From the NCBI GenBank assembly GCA_020056635.1, contig JAGVHI010000017.1, positions 1 to 43,874 on the forward strand: 43,874 nucleotides of DNA, read 5' to 3'. The stretch comes from an archaeon. Lineage in GTDB: Archaea > Micrarchaeota > Micrarchaeia > Anstonellales > Anstonellaceae. Below, piece after piece: positions 22,503 to 30,731 of the stretch (position 1 is the stretch's first letter; each line of letters opens with the position of its first letter). The position numbers were made by a program, and so were the translations under genes. The notes beneath the pieces were generated by a model that saw nothing but the letters and a program-made list of their open reading frames with translations, had not been told where the DNA came from and did not search any database.

Positions 22503-24788
22503 ATGGGAAAGAATTGGATTCCAATGGCGCTCCTGTGCATGGCGTTTTCCCTATTGCTAATCAGCTCCAGCCATGCGGAAGTATGCAGGGCTATATTCAT
22601 AGGCCAATGCAACAGCCATGCGACTAGAATCCCCTGCCAAGCAGACCTGCATTGCACATGGGATGAGGACCCCCCTCCTCCAATCGACGTATGCGTTGCG
22701 CGCCGTTCCGCAGACTGCGCGGCTGCAACCACGAATGCCGCATGCTCTGTTATCATGGTGGACGGCCACCGCGCATGCGCGTGGAGGCAGTGCTGCGAAG
22801 ATGGCTGGGCAGGCGAACAGAGCTGTCTTGTCCTGACACACAATCCAGCCAGCTGCACCGCAGGCTGCGTTATGGGTGGGGATGGGCTTTGCCATGGGAT
22901 GTATCGCGGCACGTGCATGCCTTATCAATCGTCTCAAGCAGTATGCGAACCAGGGGCAGGGGCGCCGGGAACTGCTTGTGATTGGTTCAGCCTGGCTGTT
23001 CCATGCGCCGGCCCCCCCGCACCCCCGGCAGATCTGACCCCATTGGTCACCCCGGCATCCATCGGAACGCACTCGATTGGTGAAACGTTCTCAATAGCAG
23101 TTGTTACGCGCAACATAGGCACAGGCACTCCGCAGAACAATTCCATTACCAGAGTAACTACGAGCCCGTCACCCGGCGGGATGGACATAAGCGTGCCGGG
23201 CACTCTTGCTCCAGGCGCATCCACACCTCCACAGAACGTGGACCTGACATGCACAGTGATGGGCATCAATACGCTTACTGTGCGGGCAGATGCACCACCC
23301 CCTCGAGTAGGGGAATCCAATGAAAACAACAACCTATTCACAGTTAATTTCACCTGCACGTGCATAGAAGGCGGGCAGGCATGCGACCCAAATGCCCCCG
23401 TGAATGCCTGCTGTTCCCCCTACTCCTGCACAAACGCTGACGGGGTTGGCGCGTGCGTGCAGGCAACCGACGTGAACCTGGTCCCAATACTTGAGGACCC
23501 ATCAGCCTCGGGCCACCGCAACGGCTCTGAAATATTCATAATCGCAAAAATCAGGAACAACGGGACCGCGGATGCGCTCAACAATTCAACTGCGGCGCTA
23601 AACTGGCTCGGGGTGGATTATCCAATCGGGCCGATACCGCCGATAGAGGCAGGCGCAGAATATGTGATTGCCCCGTATGACCCTGCAAACCCAACAAACC
23701 CTGCAAACCTGCCAAGGATATTTGCCCCAAGCGCACCGAACAGCTACCCTCTCATGCTGCGCGCCGATTCAGATGACGTGCTTGACGAGCTGAGCGGGGA
23801 AGGGGATGACCTGACCATACAGATACTGAGCGGGCAGGCGCAGCCGCTTTCAACCCCATGGACAAGGTTTGCCGCAATCGGGCTGATACTTGCTTTTTCG
23901 CTTGTCGCGCTCATGTACATGATTGGCATGTTCCTTAACAGGCCCGAGCTTCTTGCAAGCGCGCGCGAGGAATTCTACCAGCTGTTGTTCGTAGGTGTAA
24001 TAATCGCGCTTTTCGCGGTCCTGCTTACCGACGTTTCCTCAAACTACCTGCCCTCGGCAACGCTTGCACTCACAAACGGGACCTCAACAGACCTTATGGG
24101 GAGCGCAAGGCAGGTCACAAGCGCGAACGCAGGCGACATATACTGGCTTTTTGCAAACATCGAGCAGGGGATTAAAAAAGTCGGGCAGGAGGCCTCAAAG
24201 TCCGCATACTGCAGCTTCCTTGGGGCAGGCTACAACGTGGTGACGTGCACCACACTTAATGCTGCGCGCGGGCCGCTTGGCACAGCCTACTCCGCGCTCG
24301 GGCTTGCGCTTGCCGACCTTTCTGCGCAGGATTTGATGCTCAAGCTAAGCGACTCTTTCCTGCTTACGCTGCTCCTCCCGATAGGCATAGTGATGCGCAC
24401 ATTTAGGGTGATGAGGCAGGCAGGGGGGGCGCTCATGGCAATCTCGCTCGGGTTCTATTTCATATTCCCTGCAGCGGTCCTTTTCACAAAATACTACATT
24501 GTCGACCCTTCGCAGGATACAATACTTGCAGGCACATCGGTTGGGACTGCTGCTGCGCATGTCACCCATCTGGAATGCACCCCAACCGAGATGAACCGCA
24601 ACGAGGTGACCGATTACATGGACGGGCTCGCAAGCCCGGGTTTCTACCGGCCAATACTATTCATAGTGCTTGTGAAGGCGGTGTTCTCGACCATACTTGC
24701 GGTGTTCATCACCCTTGGGTCAATACGCTACCTTGCATCATTGCTCGGTGCGGAAATAGACGTGAGCGCGCTTGGCAGGATTTCGTGA
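22503..24788 (+). CDS. Membrane protein E with Cys-rich and CARDB-like outer domains
   Basis: A 761-aa protein starting at the ATG with a GGGGG site 8-12 nt upstream; in-frame upstream codons fall inside the previous gene. A signal peptide (1-25, ending S-H-A) is followed by a Cys-rich region (25-150). A first CARDB-like repeat, a knottin-like unit starting GQACDPN near 295 and a second CARDB-like repeat follow. From about 452 the full membrane unit begins: motif 1 (LMYMIGMFLNRPELLASAREE), motif 2 (I-V-M-R-T-F-R-V-M-R-Q-A-G-G near 627, with M in place of T) and motif 3 (LGAEIDVSALGRIS). It combines the outer part of protein D with the inner part of proteins A-C. Confidence 0.78.
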   Translation: MGKNWIPMALLCMAFSLLLISSSHAEVCRAIFIGQCNSHATRIPCQADLHCTWDEDPPPPIDVCVARRSADCAAATTNAACSVIMVDGHRACAWRQCCEDGWAGEQSCLVLTHNPASCTAGCVMGGDGLCHGMYRGTCMPYQSSQAVCEPGAGAPGTACDWFSLAVPCAGPPAPPADLTPLVTPASIGTHSIGETFSIAVVTRNIGTGTPQNNSITRVTTSPSPGGMDISVPGTLAPGASTPPQNVDLTCTVMGINTLTVRADAPPPRVGESNENNNLFTVNFTCTCIEGGQACDPNAPVNACCSPYSCTNADGVGACVQATDVNLVPILEDPSASGHRNGSEIFIIAKIRNNGTADALNNSTAALNWLGVDYPIGPIPPIEAGAEYVIAPYDPANPTNPANLPRIFAPSAPNSYPLMLRADSDDVLDELSGEGDDLTIQILSGQAQPLSTPWTRFAAIGLILAFSLVALMYMIGMFLNRPELLASAREEFYQLLFVGVIIALFAVLLTDVSSNYLPSATLALTNGTSTDLMGSARQVTSANAGDIYWLFANIEQGIKKVGQEASKSAYCSFLGAGYNVVTCTTLNAARGPLGTAYSALGLALADLSAQDLMLKLSDSFLLTLLLPIGIVMRTFRVMRQAGGALMAISLGFYFIFPAAVLFTKYYIVDPSQDTILAGTSVGTAAAHVTHLECTPTEMNRNEVTDYMDGLASPGFYRPILFIVLVKAVFSTILAVFITLGSIRYLASLLGAEIDVSALGRIS

Positions 24789-24807
24789 TTGGATGGGATT
24801 GGGCATA

Positions 24808-25608
24808 ATGAAAGGCGCATTGCTTGTTGCGTTTGCCGCAGCAGTGCTCCTGGCGCTCGCGCATCCTGCCCATGCATACACTACTGCGGATTACGAATCA
24901 TATGGCGGGCTTGACGCGGACGACACAGTCTACGTCTCTGCTGAGAAATACCTCCTGTTCCTGCGGGGCTACTGCCACGAGACCATGAAAGGGCTTAGGA
25001 TTGCTATGGGCGCAGGCGAGATAAAGGCGGGCAAGACACGATGGAAATGCACAGGGGTGATTTCCTGCATACTTGGCGGGCCTGGCTATTCGGTTTCGCC
25101 GGGCGCAGGCTACACATCGGTGATTGAGGTTGCAGGCATTTTCCTGAACTCCGCGACAGTTTCCACAGTAAGCGCGTTTTTCATGCACTTCGTGCTCCGC
25201 TACATATCCGGGGGGTTCCTGCTATTCTACCTGCCGCTCGGGCTTGCGCTGCGCTCGGTCTCAATCACGCGGCCCCTGGGAAGCACGCTTGTGGCAATTT
25301 CCCTCACGCTCTACATATTTTACCCATTAATGCTCGTGCTAAACAGCATGATATTCCCCTCGATTGCAGGCAACATACCCGACCTTGGCCCGTACTCAAA
25401 CGAGCAGTACATGGGCGGGCTTGAGGTGATATACAGGTCATATGACGCGCCCAGCATGGATTCGCTTGTGAGATGGACTGCCTATTCGTTCTTCGGAGCT
25501 ATTTTTCTGCCTGCGGTTGATTTTGTAATCATAGTGGCGCTTGCGCGCGAGACTGGGCACCTGCTTGGCGAGGAAATAGATATAAGCAGGCTCTCGCAGA
25601 TGGTGTGA
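24808..25608 (+). CDS. Membrane protein F, C-terminal half of the paralogous unit
   Basis: The 266-aa protein starts at ATG 24808, with GGATGGGATTGGG upstream; an earlier ATG at 24772 would overlap the previous gene. A signal peptide (1-24, ending A-H-A) leads to a short outer domain with two Cys near 75-95. Motif 1 with its helix is missing. Motif 2 (L-A-L-R-S-V-S-I-T-R-P-L-G-S, about 145-160) and motif 3 (L-G-E-E-I-D-I-S-R-L-S-Q-M-V at the end) are well kept. It is thus complementary to protein D, which has only motif 1. Whether the two form one complete unit together is inference. The next ATG follows 5 nt after the stop. Confidence 0.78.
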   Translation: MKGALLVAFAAAVLLALAHPAHAYTTADYESYGGLDADDTVYVSAEKYLLFLRGYCHETMKGLRIAMGAGEIKAGKTRWKCTGVISCILGGPGYSVSPGAGYTSVIEVAGIFLNSATVSTVSAFFMHFVLRYISGGFLLFYLPLGLALRSVSITRPLGSTLVAISLTLYIFYPLMLVLNSMIFPSIAGNIPDLGPYSNEQYMGGLEVIYRSYDAPSMDSLVRWTAYSFFGAIFLPAVDFVIIVALARETGHLLGEEIDISRLSQMV

Positions 25609-25613
25609 TCATA

Positions 25614-26756
25614 ATGGACGCAAAAAGAATCCAAAGGCTGCACCTATATGCGCTTTTCGCGCTCCTGCTGCTGCAGCCGTTCGTGCACGCGGATGAGGAT
25701 TACGGCGGGTCAGAGATCCATGACATATTTGACCGCACGTGGTGCGGCAACCCGTCAAGCCCGCTTGCGCTCCCGAGCTGCGGGGCGGGGAACTACGGCT
25801 GGGGCGTGATGGCGCTTCTTGCGGTGCTCGCAGTTTTTTTTGCCCTAACCATAATCTACATGTTCGGGCACGGGTTCGGGCTTGAGAATGTGAAGCGCTT
25901 TGCGAAAGCCGAGTTTTACGAGTTCGGCGCCTCCACATTCATCATCCTATTCGTGGCATACCTGCTCTGGGCAGGGGGCAATATTTTCGGCTTCATAAAC
26001 GAGAAGGTGATTGGGACAGGGAGCACCGTGATATGCAACGGCAGGGTCCAAAATGTGGTGAATGTGGGCGGGCCTATCGCAATCGCGAAATGCAACATAC
26101 AGGACAAGATAATCCAGCTTGACAAGCTATATGACAGGGTGTACAAGAACAACATGAAAATCGAAACTTGGGCATCTGCCTGCTTCATCCTGTTCGGGGT
26201 GCAGATATTCTGCGGGGACTGGGTCGTGCACAGCGTGGTCGAGCAGGCGCACCTAATAGGGGAGAAAATTGTCCCGCTCCAAGTCTCGCTGCACGCGCAG
26301 TACGTATTGCTTGAATACATATCAAAGAACATGCTTGGGGTGTTCCTGCCGCTTGGCATATTGCTTAGAGTATTCCCGCTCACGCGGGGCATGGGCGGGT
26401 TGCTGATTGCAACCGCTCTTGGGTTCTATTTCGTTTTCCCGATAATATTCGTGCTGACCGACCCGACTTTCGTGAAGGCGGATTCAACTTTCACCCCGCC
26501 TCTAACGCAGGGGGAGGCGTGCTTCGATTCGTTCAAAGGGGCGACCGCGGTTTACAACAGCTTCCTCATGCCCTCTCTGGATTCTGTTGAGATGTCGTAC
26601 GGCAGCGTCACTGACCTGCTCTCGCGCCTGACTGTGTCCATGATGTTCTACCCGTTCGTGGCGTTTGCAGTAACCATAATATTCATACGCTCGCTTACCC
26701 CTGTGCTTGGCGGGGATACTGGGGACCTTGCAAGGATGGTGGCAAAGCTCGTGTAA
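25614..26756 (+). CDS. Polytopic membrane protein G of the envelope operon
   Basis: A complete paralogue of 380 aa, starting at ATG 25614 just behind protein F. It has a signal helix (about 8-26, ending V-H-A), a short outer segment with two Cys, motif 1 (I-I-Y-M-F-G-H with V-K-R-F-A-K-A-E-F, about 80-105), and a loop with paired Cys (VICNGRV; IAKCNIQ). A helix with C-F-I-L-F-G-V-Q-I-F-C-G, motif 2 (I-L-L-R-V-F-P-L-T-R-G-M-G-G, about 250-264) and motif 3 (V-L-G-G-D-T-G-D-L) follow. It has the best-kept motif 2 of the set and would make a good search query for the family. Confidence 0.8.
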   Translation: MDAKRIQRLHLYALFALLLLQPFVHADEDYGGSEIHDIFDRTWCGNPSSPLALPSCGAGNYGWGVMALLAVLAVFFALTIIYMFGHGFGLENVKRFAKAEFYEFGASTFIILFVAYLLWAGGNIFGFINEKVIGTGSTVICNGRVQNVVNVGGPIAIAKCNIQDKIIQLDKLYDRVYKNNMKIETWASACFILFGVQIFCGDWVVHSVVEQAHLIGEKIVPLQVSLHAQYVLLEYISKNMLGVFLPLGILLRVFPLTRGMGGLLIATALGFYFVFPIIFVLTDPTFVKADSTFTPPLTQGEACFDSFKGATAVYNSFLMPSLDSVEMSYGSVTDLLSRLTVSMMFYPFVAFAVTIIFIRSLTPVLGGDTGDLARMVAKLV

Positions 26757-26766
26757 GGTGGATGGG

Positions 26767-29700
26767 ATGGCTGGAATTAACAGGAAGCTCGCCCTTCTGG
26801 CGCTCGCGCTAGCGGTCACGCTGTTCCTTTCCGGCTGCGCGGACAACACGTTCAACACATGCTGCCTTCGCGAATTCGTCCCAACCGGCATATGCAAAGT
26901 GAGGGACGGGGCATCATACATCGATTACACTATCACTCGCTGCCCGTATGACATAACATCCGTGGCAGGGAACAACACGTGCGAAATAAACTATGTGCTC
27001 AACAATGGCACTACCATAGTTACGAATTTCACAATCTGCGCGCGCCCCTCGCCTGACCCGTGCGAGAAGAAGAACTGCACCGCGATGATATGCGGGGTGG
27101 GCAAGTACAACCCGCAGCCCACCATGAGCGCAAAAGACGCCCAGAGTGCGGATACTGGAAAGACCAGCTACGATTCCTCATTCGGCAAGCCTTCGCTTGA
27201 GGAGGAAACGATGCTTTACCAGACCACGTGCAGCTTCCTGCCACTAAACACAAAAGTGGTGCAGAAAATCAAGCGCTCGCGAGGCAGGCTCTGGATAAAC
27301 ACGCTGCGGTTCGGGGTGGGGAAAACCTTCTCGGAGTTCGAGGAGGCGCGGAACTACTTCCCTATGTCTGATGAGCTCTGCTACGGCAAGAAGGTGGGGC
27401 TGCTAAAGGAGCGGTACATGAACTATTACAATTACACGGATGCATACTGCACACCGTACGCGCCTGCGCAGCCGCGCTCGTTCTGCCCGATGTTTGGCCT
27501 GTACTTCAGCGACACGCCCTCGTGCGAGGCATATTGCGGAACTGGCGCATGCACTGACCTCCCTTCCGAGGACAAGTTCAAGTGCAGCACGCGGTTCCTG
27601 ACTGAGAGTGCATGCACTTCTGTGTGCGGGCAGGCGTGCAAATTTTTCGCAATGAGGTACCTGTGCAAGGATTCAGCCACGGGTACAGTGTTTGGCAGGT
27701 ACAACAACATAACCGGGTGCCAGTATGAATGCCGCGCACCCAATGTTCCTGCAGGCTACTCGTGCCAGCCCGAATACACTTCTCCTGCTGGACCTGGATA
27801 TTACATCTGCCCTGCGGAATTCGACAATCCAGCATGCACCGGCGCCTGCAGCGCCGCGGACTGCACTCCGCTCACAAGGTATTACTGCTATGCGGATGGA
27901 GGGCTGCACCCATCGCGCGTTGCATGCACGCAGCAGTGCAGGCTGTATGACAACACCGAGTGCACGAATACCAACCCCCCGTTCTTCACAGGGCCTGACG
28001 GGAAATATGAATATTCAGTTGACAGTGCGTGGGGGGCAAGAAAATGCGACCGCGACGGGGACAACAGGTGCGAATCAACCTGCACCGGATACGAGGGCCG
28101 GCCCTATAACTCGGGAGACCCGGAATTCTCCGGTCCATACTGCAACAAAATATCGAATTCAGTTGAAGTGAATGCGGCATACTACCGCAATGACCTCGTG
28201 CGCCAGTACAACCGCACCTACTGGTCGGGATTCGAGGATTCGGAAGGCAACTGGGTGCAGGGAGCGCCTTTCGAATGCGCCTCCGGCTCGCAGTGCTACT
28301 CGGGCTACTGCAACAAGGAGGGGGGGCATGTGCGCGACACGTGCGTCCCGCGCTACGATGAGGGCGGGTACGAGATAGACTGCGCGTGCCATCCCACGAG
28401 CAGCGGAGGGACGAAGTGCGACCTGCCAGTCCCGTTCAGCTACCTCAAGCTCAAGGAAGTCTGCATCTGGGGCTCGTGGTGCACAGGCATCTGGGCGGAC
28501 AAGGGGGTGCAAAGGGTGGATTCGGTCACGTTTGACCGGGATGGGACCGAAGTAGTGGGTTACCACCCAATATATGAATCCTCAAACAACCCGAACAACT
28601 ATCCTACATCAGAAGGCTATCTTCTCGACCCGAGCAGCCCCTACCGCTGGAAGCTTGCGACAGACTGCGGCATTTCAAGCTACGTAGTCGACCCAAACCC
28701 CAACAGCGGCCCGGCAGGCTACAGCGAATATGACCCGACAGTTTTCATCTATCACGGGATGAAGCGGTGCAAGCATCTTATCTGCTCATTTATCATGCCA
28801 TGCGGCTTCTATCCGCCATGCATTTTGATACTATATGTTCCATACGGCATGTACTATCCCTCATTTGACTTGGCATCCGGGCAGGTCCTTGAAACAGACC
28901 CGCGGCGAGTTATGTTCATGCGCGATACATCCTACCTTGCGAACAATGCCCCGCACGTGCACAGGTTCACGCTCGACCCGACGACCGCGTTCAGTGACCC
29001 AGCTGCCACATGCAAGTCCGATGACAACCAGCCTATGGTCGCAACGCACGGCTGGTGCGAGCCATGCACGTACTCCACACTTGCGTACCAGAAAATAGAG
29101 AACCATCCGGGCGGCACATACTGTCCGTGGTACCGCCAGCGCCGCTCGAACGAGGACCACCTTGATTACGGGTGGCTTGACCGCACGAGCAGCTGCCCGA
29201 GTGCATCGTTTTTCAATGAGCGCGGGATGCGCTGCAACTCAAACTCGCTTCCAGGGCTTACTGGCGGGCAGTGCAGGGGCTACCTGACATGGCCCAACAT
29301 GTATCCGGATTACGCATACCTGAACCAGAAGCTTGACAATTACCTCAAAAGCGGCGTGATGCCAGTAGTGGATACGCGGCAGCTTGCGCTCTACTGCCCG
29401 CACTGGAGAATAAACTGGGCATCATTCACAATGGAAACCTACTACTCGCCTGATTGCAACAATGCGGTGCCAGGCACTGAACTGGACGAGTTCGTAGGGT
29501 GGTTCGACAACAAGGGAGCAATGATAAACCTGCTCGGCGATTTGGGCGATACTGGCAAAGCGAGCACAAAGCTTGTCATGTCTTCTGGAGTATGCCCGCG
29601 CTGCATAAACGCGTTCTCTGTCAGTAACATCGCAGGCGACCCTGCGACGCGCGAAACAAGGTGGGGAAACATACAGAGCCAGCTTGATTTGTTCTTCGGG

Positions 29701-30684
29701 AGGCAGGACCCGCCAACGCTTTACAGCGACCCCACATTCACCGAACCGGCCGGGGAGCTGGCAGAAATCATCGCAGTGGAATATGCTGACCCGCCCTCAT
29801 CGCAGTGCGGGAATTACAGCGCCGCAGTCACCGACATCGCGGATTTCGCACGGCTGATGAACCGGCGCTACAGAAAGCCCATACTGGTATTCAACTTCCA
29901 GGTGAACCGCAATTGCGCGATTGGGGACATACGCAACCAGCTTGGCTACCTGTTCAACAATACAAACGAGCTCTCAAACTCCGGAACCATCGGGGTGATA
30001 TACCAGAACTGGGCTCCAATCGACGGTCCGAACAGCGTGCTTGAGCCTTCGGGTGCACAGGGCGAACTGTTCTGCTCATTGCAGCAGAACTCGCAGAAGA
30101 TGGTCGGGGTGACGCAGGCATCGGTCTACCTCAAAACGCATGCGGAGCAGCAGTGCATGTGCGAGCCATGCACGGATTACGAGGTGGTGCACGGGCTGTG
30201 CACACGGACGTGCGAGGCGGGCGGGGTGTGCCAGATTCCGCACGGCGGCACCATTGCTGCATCATGGAGGTGCCCTGGCCAGTGCATACGCGCGCAAACG
30301 TGCAGGCTGTGCACTGACCTTCCGGACACCAAGCTCGTATCATGCATCATAACCACAAAGTTCGAGACCATCGCCACCCCGCCGCAGAGGATAAAAGATC
30401 TCAACCCCCGCCTTGACAAGGACATAATCGCATCGCTCCCGCCGGATGAGAAATGCTGCTTTGAGGAGGCGGACCCAGAGGGCAACCCGCCTCCAGGCGG
30501 AGCGCCTGCCCCTGAAACGAAGTACACATACATAAAGAAGGAGGGCACACGGCAGGATTTGGAGCAGCTCATATACTCACGCACAGGCAACCCGACTCAG
30601 GTGTGCTCTGACAAGCCCATGCCTTCATCCGTGCCGCAGAACACTCTTGAGGACAAGCTAATCGAGTGCGCTGTGAGCGGCTAG
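26767..30684 (+). CDS. Giant 1305-aa Cys-rich surface lipoprotein
   Basis: Last gene of the operon, 10 nt after protein G, with GGTGGATGGG before the ATG. The N-terminus MAGINRKLALLALALA ends in F-L-S-G-C (Cys24), a lipobox, so it is probably lipid-anchored outside the cell. Residues about 30-850 are rich in Cys, Tyr, Pro and N-x-S/T, with Cys clusters resembling those of protein C (for example T-G-C-Q-Y-E-C-R). Residues about 858-1088 look different: alternating hydrophobic strands and helices (LVMSSGVC, EIIAVEYAD, KPILVFNFQV, TIGVIYQNW). This could be a TIM-barrel, glycosidase-like domain; I see no catalytic pair I would name. The C-terminus again has Cys clusters, with no final membrane helix. 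Confidence 0.75.
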   Translation: MAGINRKLALLALALAVTLFLSGCADNTFNTCCLREFVPTGICKVRDGASYIDYTITRCPYDITSVAGNNTCEINYVLNNGTTIVTNFTICARPSPDPCEKKNCTAMICGVGKYNPQPTMSAKDAQSADTGKTSYDSSFGKPSLEEETMLYQTTCSFLPLNTKVVQKIKRSRGRLWINTLRFGVGKTFSEFEEARNYFPMSDELCYGKKVGLLKERYMNYYNYTDAYCTPYAPAQPRSFCPMFGLYFSDTPSCEAYCGTGACTDLPSEDKFKCSTRFLTESACTSVCGQACKFFAMRYLCKDSATGTVFGRYNNITGCQYECRAPNVPAGYSCQPEYTSPAGPGYYICPAEFDNPACTGACSAADCTPLTRYYCYADGGLHPSRVACTQQCRLYDNTECTNTNPPFFTGPDGKYEYSVDSAWGARKCDRDGDNRCESTCTGYEGRPYNSGDPEFSGPYCNKISNSVEVNAAYYRNDLVRQYNRTYWSGFEDSEGNWVQGAPFECASGSQCYSGYCNKEGGHVRDTCVPRYDEGGYEIDCACHPTSSGGTKCDLPVPFSYLKLKEVCIWGSWCTGIWADKGVQRVDSVTFDRDGTEVVGYHPIYESSNNPNNYPTSEGYLLDPSSPYRWKLATDCGISSYVVDPNPNSGPAGYSEYDPTVFIYHGMKRCKHLICSFIMPCGFYPPCILILYVPYGMYYPSFDLASGQVLETDPRRVMFMRDTSYLANNAPHVHRFTLDPTTAFSDPAATCKSDDNQPMVATHGWCEPCTYSTLAYQKIENHPGGTYCPWYRQRRSNEDHLDYGWLDRTSSCPSASFFNERGMRCNSNSLPGLTGGQCRGYLTWPNMYPDYAYLNQKLDNYLKSGVMPVVDTRQLALYCPHWRINWASFTMETYYSPDCNNAVPGTELDEFVGWFDNKGAMINLLGDLGDTGKASTKLVMSSGVCPRCINAFSVSNIAGDPATRETRWGNIQSQLDLFFGRQDPPTLYSDPTFTEPAGELAEIIAVEYADPPSSQCGNYSAAVTDIADFARLMNRRYRKPILVFNFQVNRNCAIGDIRNQLGYLFNNTNELSNSGTIGVIYQNWAPIDGPNSVLEPSGAQGELFCSLQQNSQKMVGVTQASVYLKTHAEQQCMCEPCTDYEVVHGLCTRTCEAGGVCQIPHGGTIAASWRCPGQCIRAQTCRLCTDLPDTKLVSCIITTKFETIATPPQRIKDLNPRLDKDIIASLPPDEKCCFEEADPEGNPPPGGAPAPETKYTYIKKEGTRQDLEQLIYSRTGNPTQVCSDKPMPSSVPQNTLEDKLIECAVSG

Positions 30685-30701
30685 CATTGGCGGTGGGTAA
30701 G

Positions 30702-30710
30702 GTTTATTAG
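30702..30710 (+). promoter_or_regulatory. TATA box for the 2128-aa gene
   Basis: GTTTATTAG, 22-30 nt before the ATG at 30732, in the only gap of the cluster large enough for a promoter (47 nt). The giant coiled-coil gene can therefore be expressed separately from the operon. Confidence 0.5.
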
Positions 30711-30731
30711 GTATCGGAGCGCGATTTTTCC

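Noticed and set aside
15312-30684. Integrated conjugative element
   Set aside because: No relaxase, integrase, VirB4/VirD4 ATPase or attachment-site repeats are visible, and base composition equals that of the neighbouring core genes.
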